DNA from: Flavobacterium sp. CECT 9288
GTDB taxonomy: Bacteria > Bacteroidota > Bacteroidia > Flavobacteriales > Flavobacteriaceae
DNA length: 64,000 nt
Reading direction: 5' to 3'
Assembly: GCF_918731615.1 (NCBI RefSeq)
Contig: NZ_OU957226.1
Span: forward strand, 2,419,501-2,483,500
Shown piece after piece: positions 43,666-51,492 of this stretch (its first letter is position 1; every line of letters starts with the position of its first letter). The position numbers were made by a program, and so were the translations under genes. Under the pieces are notes generated by a model, which saw only the letters and a list, made by a program, of their open reading frames with translations, ran no database searches and was not told the DNA's origin.

Positions 43666-44420
43666 CTTTTAGGCCCTCCTCTTCTTTTACCTTTGTTTAA
43701 ATTTTGATCTAACGAAACAATCTCTTTGATAGCTTGTTTTAAATTTAGCTCCCGTTTAAAAATTAAATGCATTTTTTGACAAGCGATACTTCCTAATAAA
43801 AAATAATCCCGCATGTTTAAATCCTGTTTTTCAATATGTTTTTTAATAAAAAACGCAAGTAAAACCGCTTCGTAATTTTCTATTGGCTCCTTTATAGCGT
43901 CCATTTTTTTATACATTAAATCCCAAAATTCACCTCTACTTTGTGTTGATTTAATAGGTTGTTTAACAATAGAGCTACCCATAATTTTAGAAAATGATTC
44001 TAAAAAATACCTACCATATTCCCATTGTCGTACATTTAATTGATCAATTAATGCCTCTTGAGTAAACTCTTTAATCTCTGGATATTTAAAAAAATCTCCT
44101 AATCTATAGGGTTTAGAAAGTAATGTATTGAACCATTCTTTTTTAAAGTCTGATAAATTATCTAAGAGTATTAATCCGAAGTTAATGGTGATTTTAAAAT
44201 AACGATTTGAATCTAAATTGAAGTTTTTTGGATCTGTTCCCGGTAGTTGTTCCAAGTAGTTACCATGTAATTCAATCGAAAATGAAAGTGCAAGCAGAGA
44301 CTTAAAATCTTGCTCCGAAAAGGACACAAACTCAATATTGACAAGCTTTTCCTTTAGTTCATCATATATTACATATTCTGATTTTAGTGGTGAAAGAACC
44401 TCAAATTCATTTAATATCAT
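43662..44420 (-). CDS. Protein of unknown function beside iteron-like repeats
   Basis: This is a 252-aa soluble protein. Helical segments dominate (DFKSLLALSFSIELHGNYLE, QALIDQLNVRQWEYGRYFLE, KHIEKQDLNMRDYFLLGSIA). The C-terminus is strongly basic (LNKGKRRGGPKR), compatible with nucleic-acid binding. I do not recognise a replication-initiator signature, although the position 170 bp from a block of direct repeats is where a Rep gene of an iteron plasmid would sit. It overlaps the following gene by 4 bp. Function is unknown. Confidence 0.6.
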   Translation of the reverse strand: MILNEFEVLSPLKSEYVIYDELKEKLVNIEFVSFSEQDFKSLLALSFSIELHGNYLEQLPGTDPKNFNLDSNRYFKITINFGLILLDNLSDFKKEWFNTLLSKPYRLGDFFKYPEIKEFTQEALIDQLNVRQWEYGRYFLESFSKIMGSSIVKQPIKSTQSRGEFWDLMYKKMDAIKEPIENYEAVLLAFFIKKHIEKQDLNMRDYFLLGSIACQKMHLIFKRELNLKQAIKEIVSLDQNLNKGKRRGGPKR

Positions 44421-44592
44421 ATTGTTGATTATTTAAGTTTAAAACAAAAAAAAGCTGAATTTATTTAAATAAAAAATATAATTTTTAAAAATATTGATGT
44501 ATTTTAAGAAATATCCCATATGTAATATTCAAGACAATAATATTCCGAATTAGAATATTTGGTAGTGTATTCATTGATTAGTTTTCACATTA

Positions 44593-44720
44593 ATTAATTC
44601 TAACATTTAATAGTTCTAACATTTAGTAGTTCTAACATTTAATAGTTCTAACATTTAATAGTTCTAACATTTAATAGTTCTAACATTTAGTAGTTCTAAC
44701 ATTTAGTAATTCTAACATTT
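44593..44720. repeat. Eight 16-bp iteron-like direct repeats
   Basis: The unit AATAGTTCTAACATTT repeats in perfect 16-bp register eight times. Variation is confined to the first half (AATAGT, AGTAGT, AGTAAT, ATTAAT), while TTCTAACATTT is invariant. Equal length and conserved core resemble the iterons bound by plasmid Rep proteins. There are no unique spacers, so it is not CRISPR. Confidence 0.85.
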
Positions 44721-45050
44721 ATTAATTAATTAGTTTATTAATTAGTTTTTAATTAATTTATTAATTAGTTTTTAATTAATTTATTAATTAGTTTTTAATT
44801 AATTTATTAATTAGTTTTTAATTAATTTATTAATTAGTTTATTAATTAGTTTTTAATTAATTTATTAATTAGTTTTTAATTAATTTATTAATTAGTTTTT
44901 AATTAATTTATTAATTAGTTTTTAATTAATTTATTAATTAGTTTTTAATTAATTTATTAATTAGTTTTTAATTAATTTATTAATTAGTTTATTAATTAGT
45001 TTTTAATTAATTTATTAATTAGTTTATTAATTAGTTTTTAATTAATTAAT
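44721..45050. repeat. A/T satellite of 23-bp units
   Basis: About 330 bp are built from the unit TTAATTAGTTTTTAATTAATTTA (shown here as TTAATTAGTTTTT plus AATTAATTTA), present about a dozen times. Several shortened 12-bp versions (TTAATTAGTTTA) are interspersed. Apart from one G per unit the sequence is pure A/T. It directly continues from the iteron-like array and could serve as an unwinding region or a protein-binding array. Confidence 0.85.
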
Positions 45051-45616
45051 AAACTAGTTTGCATCTTGTTTTCTAATAAATACAAGAGTGGATTTGTGTT
45101 TTTAAATTTTTATTGATTATAAAGAAAGATAAAATAGAGTAATATTTATCTCTTATTATGGGATGAAAAATATGGGGTTTAAGATCAAGAATTGAATACT
45201 TTTTCTATATAGACAAGAGTTCTAACAAAATATTTATTCTTAGCATATCTGAAAGCTATTCTGAAACCTGATTACAGTATCCTTCTTTTTACTTTTTTAA
45301 AAACTTGACTATCGTAAAGGCATCCATTCCAGAGCATTTAATTCTTTTATTGAACCCAAAATAAAACAATTACGTAAAATGAAATTGGAAGTATAGGTAC
45401 ATTTTATGACCTCTTCAAAATTGAAATAATAGCTATTGATTATTGAAATAGATCCGTCAACAGTGATACGTTTCTATTTTATCTGTAAAGTCAATTTTTC
45501 TTGATTTCCTATTATTTGCCACATTAGGAATGTCTACTCTAGTTTATCTAATGCGCCTTTTTGTATGAGGTAGAGTAATCGTTCCCTTTTGGGAAAGCAT
45601 AATGCTTTATTGTTTA
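45051..45616. other. Gene-free stretch between satellite and SRAP gene
   Basis: This is about 570 bp without a convincing open frame on either strand. Short frames read like worn coding sequence (for example a minus-strand stretch around 45300), but none keeps a frame beyond about 30 residues. One TTCTAAC copy of the iteron core occurs near 45220 (GAGTTCTAACAAAAT). This probably marks the worn edge of the mobilizable element. Confidence 0.4.
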
Positions 45617-46252
45617 TTAGAAAAGAGAATTTTGATTCAGGTTTTTAGCCATCAAATTGACTTCATATGGAAATGCGAATGCTTCTATAGGATGATGTTG
45701 CAACCATTTTGCTTCGTCTTCTGGTTTTAGTATTACCGGCATGCGTTTTTTGATATTGTGTATTTCTGACATGACTGTGTTGGCTTGGGTGGTAACAATA
45801 GCATAGGTGTTTTTGATTTCACCTGTGATTGTATTGGTCCATTGCGCATAAATTCCAGCGAAAGCAAAGAGATCATCATTCCCAATTCCGATTTCAAATT
45901 TGTTTTTATTTTTTCCTTTGCTGTCAAGCCTTTGCCATTCATAAAAGCCATTGGCAATCACAAGGCATCGCTTGTTTACGGAGTTTTTGAAGGAAGGTTT
46001 TTCGCTGATTGTCTCTATTTTGGCGTTTAAGGTGAATTTTTTAATGTCTTCATCTTGAGCCCACGCTGGTATTAAGCCCCAATTGTAATGCGTAATGATG
46101 CTTGGTTTTTCATCAATGATTACTGGAGTTTTGAGATATTCAAAACCATTGGCATGAGTTGCTGGTTTGAATTCTAGTAGATTGTCAATTGTAGCCTTGA
46201 ACCTACTTTGTACTTCTAAAGCTATTTTAGTTTGTTTGGAATGATAACACAT
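45617..46252 (-). CDS. SOS response-associated peptidase (SRAP, YedK/HMCES-like)
   Basis: This is a 211-aa SRAP-domain protein. Cys2 directly after the initiator Met is the residue that forms a thiazolidine crosslink with abasic sites in single-stranded DNA. The other active-site features are visible: NWGLIPAWA near 57, N76 and E80 in LNAKIET, NGFYEW (Glu105), the His in SEIHNIKKRMPVIL, and the closing KRMPVIL. The family shields abasic sites at stalled forks. It is 18 bp upstream of the xseB end on the same strand as xseA-xseB, so a DNA-repair grouping is likely. Length is normal. Confidence 0.92.
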   Translation of the reverse strand: MCYHSKQTKIALEVQSRFKATIDNLLEFKPATHANGFEYLKTPVIIDEKPSIITHYNWGLIPAWAQDEDIKKFTLNAKIETISEKPSFKNSVNKRCLVIANGFYEWQRLDSKGKNKNKFEIGIGNDDLFAFAGIYAQWTNTITGEIKNTYAIVTTQANTVMSEIHNIKKRMPVILKPEDEAKWLQHHPIEAFAFPYEVNLMAKNLNQNSLF

Positions 46253-46270
46253 ACTCTTCCCTTTAACTTT

Positions 46271-46468
46271 TTAATTTTCGAGTTCTTTTAAAATTGCATT
46301 CACATATTCTGCTGTTGTGGTTAGTTTTAACTTGCAAAATTTAATTAGTGTTGTGGCTCTTTTTACTTTCTCAGAAAGTTCATCAACTGATATTTCGCCT
46401 TGTTCTATTTCGGATACGATACTTTGCAATTCTTCAAAAGCGTTTGTATAATTTAGTTCTTCTTCCAT
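46271..46468 (-). CDS. xseB: Exodeoxyribonuclease VII small subunit
   Basis: This is a 65-aa XseB, a two-helix protein (NYTNAFEELQSIVSEIEQGE, ISVDELSEKVKRATTLIKFC) that binds the large subunit. I use ATG 46468, 1 bp after the xseA stop, over an upstream in-frame start inside xseA. The pattern FEELQSIVxxIExGExxxDEL is diagnostic. ExoVII degrades single-stranded DNA from both ends in repair. Confidence 0.93.
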   Translation of the reverse strand: MEEELNYTNAFEELQSIVSEIEQGEISVDELSEKVKRATTLIKFCKLKLTTTAEYVNAILKELEN

Positions 46469-46469
46469 T

Positions 46470-47882
46470 TTATTCTTTGATTTTTGTGATGGTGCTTTCA
46501 ATCGTTCCGTTAAAAAGCACTGTTTCTATAGTAGTTCCCTCTTGAAGGTGGGTTGTATCTTTGACTGCTTTACCATTATGATAGGTGATACTAAAACCTC
46601 TTTTTAACACATTGACAGGATCCATGATTTGGATATTTTTATCTATGTTTCCCAATGCAAGTTCAGCATTTTTAATGTTTTTGATGGATGCCGTTTTTAT
46701 AGTTTCTTGCAATAATAATACCGCTACTTGTGATTGCCTGATCCTATCGGTCGCAGTTAACTGAGTTTTATGATACAAAGCTTCTAAAACGTTATTGTTG
46801 TTTTTAATGATAAATTGGGATTGTTGCTTTATGGCATAGCTCGCATTTTTGATTTTGTTTTCATTGTTGTTAAGTATGGTATTTGTCAAAGAACGAAACA
46901 ATTTAAGTTCGGATTCCAATGTGGCATTCTCTTCGCTGATCAATCGTCTGGCTTTGTCGATTATTTTGTCCTTTGCTTTTTGAATTGGTACCGAAATATT
47001 GTGGAATTTTTGAAGGAGGTACTCCGCAAGTTTTGTTGGTGTTATGGCATTGGTATGCGCGATCATTTCACATACGGTTTCATTGGTAACATGACCAATA
47101 CCCGTAATGACAGGAATGGGGAATAGTGCAATTGCTTTGGCTAATTCATACTTATTATAACAGGATAGGCCGACATCGCCACCACCGCCTCTTATAATCG
47201 CCACTGCATCAAAATGATGGATCACTTTCTTTATTCGCTCTAACTGAGCAACAATACCCGTTACAGCTTTGTCACCTTGTAATATGAATGGAAACAAGAG
47301 GTAAAAGAACTTATAATTCCAATTGTTGTTGTCAATTACATTTAAAAAATCACCGTAGCCTTTGCTGGTTTCTACCGAAATAATTGCTAGTCTTTGTGGT
47401 AATAAAGGAAGATCTAGCTTTTTGTTTGCATCATAAATTCCTTTTTCTTGTAATTTTTTGATGGTTTGTCGCTTTTCATTCTCTAAATCTCCTAAGGTAA
47501 ATTGTGGATCAATATCTATAATTTGGAGTGACAGTCCAAAAGCGGGGTCAAAGGAAATTTTAGCCAGAAACAATATTTTAATACCGTCTTTGAGAGGTTC
47601 CTGTAAAATTCTTAGAAAGTTGCGATTTATATTTTGGTAATCGTCACGCCACAGGGTTGATTTACATTGTGCGACAATTTTACCATCTACTTTTTCTATA
47701 ATTTCAGGAAAACAATGCCCTGAATGTCTGTAATGGTTCAGCTTGTTCATTTCCGCTTTAATCCAAAAAGAACTTGAATACCGTTGTTCCAGCGTTTTTT
47801 TTATGCTTTTGGTTACTTCCAGCAGCGAAAAAATAGTTTTGTCATTGGTTTTCTCAGGCATTCTGACTTTGGATTTATGCAT
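46470..47882 (-). CDS. xseA: Exodeoxyribonuclease VII large subunit
   Basis: This is a 470-aa XseA from ATG 47882; ATG 47861 (MPEKTNDKTIFSLLEVTKSI) is equally possible, and a TTG lies at 47912. The OB-fold N-terminal domain (SSSFWIKAEMNKLNHYRHSG, CFPEIIEKVDGKIVAQCKST) is followed by the catalytic core (LALISVETSKGYGDFLNVID, AVAIIRGGGGDVGLSCYNKY, IPVITGIGHVTNETVCEMIA) and a long coiled coil. The end is VLKRGFSITYHNGKAVKD, as in the family. It is adjacent to xseB and the SRAP gene. Confidence 0.94.
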   Translation of the reverse strand: MHKSKVRMPEKTNDKTIFSLLEVTKSIKKTLEQRYSSSFWIKAEMNKLNHYRHSGHCFPEIIEKVDGKIVAQCKSTLWRDDYQNINRNFLRILQEPLKDGIKILFLAKISFDPAFGLSLQIIDIDPQFTLGDLENEKRQTIKKLQEKGIYDANKKLDLPLLPQRLAIISVETSKGYGDFLNVIDNNNWNYKFFYLLFPFILQGDKAVTGIVAQLERIKKVIHHFDAVAIIRGGGGDVGLSCYNKYELAKAIALFPIPVITGIGHVTNETVCEMIAHTNAITPTKLAEYLLQKFHNISVPIQKAKDKIIDKARRLISEENATLESELKLFRSLTNTILNNNENKIKNASYAIKQQSQFIIKNNNNVLEALYHKTQLTATDRIRQSQVAVLLLQETIKTASIKNIKNAELALGNIDKNIQIMDPVNVLKRGFSITYHNGKAVKDTTHLQEGTTIETVLFNGTIESTITKIKE

Positions 47883-47940
47883 CAAAGGATGGTTCCTTTT
47901 ATGTTTTATCAAAGATAAAGTAGTTTTTTAAGATTGTTAT

Positions 47941-48370
47941 AAATGGCTCAAAATGATTTAATAAATTTTTGTGGTGAATGAGTGAATGGGTTGTTCATAA
48001 TGAGCAGCGTTTCAAACGATACGACTTGTTTATATATAAAAAGCAGGCGTTATTTACAGACAAGCTCTAGTGGGGGAGCCAAATAAAATATCACTAAAAC
48101 TAGGTATTGCGGCTTAGTTATTATTGTTTAATATTTGCAAATTATATTATTTTTTGAAAAGAATTTTTATACTAATTTAAATTTAGGCTTTGATCAAATT
48201 ACTTAATTTATTAGTTGTAGTTGGTTAAAGCCAATATTAAAGATTTAATAATTTATTTACATTTTAGTAAATTATTTTATTTTTTTTTAATAATAAAAAG
48301 CTTATATATTTGCATTTTTTTAAAACTATAAAGTTTTTCAAAACATGAATTATATATTTTTTTGATAATT
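47941..48370. other. Gene-free region between xseA and the type I secretion island
   Basis: No believable gene was seen. From about 48120 the DNA becomes very A/T-rich. A second -7-like box TATATTTG at 48305-48312 precedes the one assigned to the TolC-like gene. The composition change at about 48.0-48.1 kb may mark the left edge of the inserted secretion island. No tRNA or clear direct repeat was found there by eye. Confidence 0.4.
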
Positions 48371-48398
48371 TTTGAGTGATAACGTATAAATAATTTTG
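48371..48398 (+). promoter_or_regulatory. Promoter of the TolC-cargo operon
   Basis: TTTG at 48371-48374 and TAATTTTG at 48391-48398 match the Bacteroidota -33/-7 pattern with a 16-bp spacer. The -7 box is 60 bp upstream of the TolC-like ATG at 48459, leaving an A/T-rich leader. Confidence 0.55.
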
Positions 48399-48458
48399 CA
48401 ACAAACCTCTTTTAGCGGATATATAAAGTTGATATAAAAGACAAGTATAATTGAATAA

Positions 48459-49868
48459 ATGAACAAAATATATTTAATAATATTTTTTCTGTGCTTAATC
48501 ACATGTAAAATAGGTGCACAGACAATAATAACAATTGATGAAGTGAATAAAATAGTTATGAATCAATCAAATAAAGCAAAAATAATTGATAATAACTTTT
48601 CAAGATCTAATATAGAATCCAGTTTTTATAAAATATCATTACTACCTAAAATATCAACTTCGATTTCTTTTCCCTATCAAAGATCTATCTCAGAGGTAAA
48701 CCAATCAGATGGTAGTCAAAAATTTATTGAAAGAAATTTTTTAAATCCATCCATAAACTTGAATATTTCACAAGTGGTGCCATTTACAGGAGGAAATTTT
48801 AGCATTACAAGTTCGCTAAATAACAATAGAGACTTTAACAATAAAACATCAAATTATTCCAGTAATTGGGCAAATATATCCTACCAGCAAACTATAAACG
48901 GATTCAATAGTTATAAATGGAACAAAAAAATAATACCATTGAATCAAAAACTAGAAACATCAAGTTTTATAAAAGAAAAAATAAAACTGAAACATGAAGT
49001 CTCTAAAATGTACTCAGAAGTACATGCCATACAGCTAAAAATAGACCTGACCAACCTAAACATAGCTAAAACTGAAAAGTTTCTTACTGAAATAGAAGAA
49101 AAATTGAAATTTGGGAGAGTATTAAAATTAGATGTAGACCAAGCCAAAATTACTTTGGAACAACTCAAAAGGCAATTAGATATTAATACTCGAGAACATG
49201 CAGCAGGAATAAAATCGCTAAAAAATATTTTAAACATTTCCAATGACGATTTGTATGTGCTTAAAGCAATCGAAGAACAAAATTATGAAATTGATAAAGA
49301 GGCTTTAAAAGAAGCGATACTAAAAAACAACTTTGAGTTGACAAAGACAATAAAACTAATTGAATTAGAATCTAACATTGATAAAATCAAAAAAGAAGGT
49401 GCTATTGGCTTGAATTTACAAGTGGGCATGGGACTTAATTCTGCAGCAAACAGTTTAGAAAATTTATATGACACACCAGCCCAAAGTCAGTTTGTAACCT
49501 TAGGTGCAAAAATCCCTATTTTAGATTGGGGCAAAGCCAAAAGTAATTATGCCATAGCAAAAATTGAAAAACAAAACATGGAATACAAATTGCAAGAAGA
49601 AGAAAAGAAACTGGTAGAACAAATTGACGATTTAGTAAACTATCACACATCGCTTAAATCGCAAGTAAGTTCGTTGTCTATGCAATCAAAATTATCAAAT
49701 AGTGTTACCGAAATGTTATTTGAGCTTTTAAAATTAGGACGAAAAACAATAACAGAGTATAAAGCACAACTGGTAGAAACCTATAATATTACCATAGAAC
49801 ATCAAAAAGCCATAAACAACCTATACTTATTAAAACTCAAAATAGACGAAATTACATTAACACTTTAA
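48459..49868 (+). CDS. TolC-family outer-membrane efflux protein
   Basis: This is a 469-aa protein with signal peptide MNKIYLIIFFLCLITCKIGAQ. It has the two-repeat OEP layout with long amphipathic helices (EVSKMYSEVHAIQLKIDLTN, KLKFGRVLKLDVDQAKITLE; and LVEQIDDLVNYHTSLKSQVS, LKLGRKTITEYKAQLVET). Such proteins form the outer-membrane channel of type I exporters. It lies 11 bp upstream of the double-glycine-leader cargo gene, and the ABC and HlyD-like partners follow in the next operon, so the set forms a full three-part exporter. Confidence 0.88.
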   Translation: MNKIYLIIFFLCLITCKIGAQTIITIDEVNKIVMNQSNKAKIIDNNFSRSNIESSFYKISLLPKISTSISFPYQRSISEVNQSDGSQKFIERNFLNPSINLNISQVVPFTGGNFSITSSLNNNRDFNNKTSNYSSNWANISYQQTINGFNSYKWNKKIIPLNQKLETSSFIKEKIKLKHEVSKMYSEVHAIQLKIDLTNLNIAKTEKFLTEIEEKLKFGRVLKLDVDQAKITLEQLKRQLDINTREHAAGIKSLKNILNISNDDLYVLKAIEEQNYEIDKEALKEAILKNNFELTKTIKLIELESNIDKIKKEGAIGLNLQVGMGLNSAANSLENLYDTPAQSQFVTLGAKIPILDWGKAKSNYAIAKIEKQNMEYKLQEEEKKLVEQIDDLVNYHTSLKSQVSSLSMQSKLSNSVTEMLFELLKLGRKTITEYKAQLVETYNITIEHQKAINNLYLLKLKIDEITLTL

Positions 49869-49879
49869 TATATAAAACT

Positions 49880-50746
49880 ATGATTAAAACAATGCAAAAA
49901 AGCAGAAAAAAAATGTCAAATTTATCTCTAGATATTGAGATAGTAAACCCTGTGGAGAGTAAGAGCCTTTTTGGAGGTTGTGTGAATACTTCATATTGTG
50001 ACTGCGGTCCAATGGACGGTATGCAATGGGGCGGTCAATCATTAAGTGCTTTTATTGGTGGGGGGAGTTCTAGTAATATGTTTTCCAATACAAATTACAT
50101 TTTAAATGGAGGATATCATTCCGACTGGAATATGTCTGGTTCATACTATTCGGGGGGCAATTCAGGGGGCAATTCGGGGGGCGGATCTGGGGGCTCATCG
50201 GACATGACCGACTGGCTTGATTTTAATGGAGATGGGGTACATGATAATATAGATCCATACGGTTTGACTTATTTACCAGCAACTGTTGAACAACAATTAG
50301 GTTCAGGTTCAATAGGAGCATCTGTTAATTTTGCAATGGCCTTTATGTCAAGCTATTTAGGACATCCAATTACTGGTGCAGATATGGCTATTCGTAATGC
50401 TCAATTTTTGAATATAACTGTCCAAGAAGCTTTGAATAGTGATTTAAGTTTTGATCAAGTTGTAACATCAATGTCATCATATTTCCAACTTACTGCATTA
50501 TCATCTGCTAATGAAATAGCTAATGCAGTTAACAACACTAATCATGGAGTATTTGCAAGCCTTTATGTTCGTGACAGTCAAGGACAAACAATACAAGGTC
50601 TTTCGCATTCAGTTGTTATTGTAGAGTATAATCATTCATCAGGATTATTCACATGTGCTGATAGCACTACTGGCAGTTACATATATGTTGCTAACTCGGA
50701 AATTAACTATAGTTTTGGAGGGTTTGAAGTAACAGGATTACGTTAG
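49880..50746 (+). CDS. Secreted cargo with double-Gly leader and cysteine-less C39-like domain
   Basis: In this 288-aa protein residues 1-33 form a leader ending ESKSLFGG|C, matching double-glycine leaders cut by C39 exporters; ATGs at codons 5 and 12 are alternative starts. The core begins with a Cys cluster (CVNTSYCDCG, Cys34/40/42), then a Gly/Ser linker (about 91-107) and a DFNGDGVHDNID calcium-loop motif (114-125). Residues of about 138-288 align by eye with the exporter's own C39 domain: SIGASV-N-F...SSYLG against DCGPTC-I...KQYG, HSVVIVEYN against HYIVIYKV, and ADSTTGSYIYV against SDPQLGYLKY. His243 and Asp261 are kept; the catalytic Cys is Ile145. I infer a secreted pseudo-protease or effector. 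No known family was recognised. Confidence 0.8.
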   Translation: MIKTMQKSRKKMSNLSLDIEIVNPVESKSLFGGCVNTSYCDCGPMDGMQWGGQSLSAFIGGGSSSNMFSNTNYILNGGYHSDWNMSGSYYSGGNSGGNSGGGSGGSSDMTDWLDFNGDGVHDNIDPYGLTYLPATVEQQLGSGSIGASVNFAMAFMSSYLGHPITGADMAIRNAQFLNITVQEALNSDLSFDQVVTSMSSYFQLTALSSANEIANAVNNTNHGVFASLYVRDSQGQTIQGLSHSVVIVEYNHSSGLFTCADSTTGSYIYVANSEINYSFGGFEVTGLR

Positions 50747-50755
50747 ACCAATATG

Positions 50756-50793
50756 CACAGTTGTCTGCTTGCAGGCAACTGTGTATACTTTTT
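50756..50793 (+). terminator. Strong rho-independent terminator after the cargo gene
   Basis: CACAGTTGTCTGC and GCAGGCAACTGTG form a 13-bp stem with a 2-nt loop (one G-T pair), followed by TATACTTTTT. It starts 10 bp after the cargo stop. It separates the TolC-cargo unit from the downstream nucleotidyltransferase-ABC-HlyD operon, so cargo and exporter are transcribed separately. Confidence 0.88.
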
Positions 50794-50812
50794 AACTGAA
50801 GAATAAAAGTAA

Positions 50813-51480
50813 ATGATGTATACGAATCAATATGGATTCTATATAAAAGATATAATAATTCAAAAAGTTGAACATATAAAAAAACAAATAAATTATTTTT
50901 GAAAACGCAAAAGTATTACATGTGTATCACACGGAGCTTGATAGTAATGATAAAAAAAAATTAATTCAAAAAAAGGATAGTTTTTTTGAATGTTGGTCGT
51001 AAATATTCCTTATTATTAGATAAATCAAAATTATTTAAAAACAAACCCTGAATCAAGATATTAATGAGTTAATTAAAAACAAACTCAATCCAATAAAACA
51101 TTTCTAAAATAAAGTATATGATATAGATTTTAAGTTTAAGACTTATTTCATCTAAAACAAAAATAGGATAAACCAAAAATAAATACTTATTAACGGGGGT
51201 TATTATTCCTAATACTTTAAATATACTTTATACAGAATTTATTAGAACTTTTAACCAATAAAAAATTTCAAAACTGTAAAATCTACATGAATTTATCTAA
51301 CTATTTTATAAATATGGTAGTTTGCTAAAAATAAATATGAATACAATAGTATCGAAATATTTAAAAAAGAGAAATCTGACAGTAAAAAAAGTTTAAATAA
51401 AATTAAGAATATGATTAATATTTCGAAAACGAATTTAGACTTTTTGATTGCCCTCTTGACAAAACCGTCAAAAGATAAAC
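50813..51480. other. Gene-poor region with possible coding remnants
   Basis: This is about 670 bp with no convincing gene. A 51-codon frame starts at 50813 (MMYTNQYGFYIKDIIIQ...). A different frame continues with protein-like sequence (VLHVYHTELDSNDKKKLIQK) to 51002, which suggests a frameshifted remnant. A small palindrome TTGAC-AAAACC-GTCAA lies at 51456-51471, 22 bp before the next gene, and could be an operator. No TAnnTTTG box was found just upstream of 51493. Confidence 0.4.
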
Positions 51481-51492
51481 GATAATTAAATA

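Noticed and set aside
44593..45050. CRISPR array
   Set aside because: The repeats are contiguous with no unique spacers and no cas gene is nearby.
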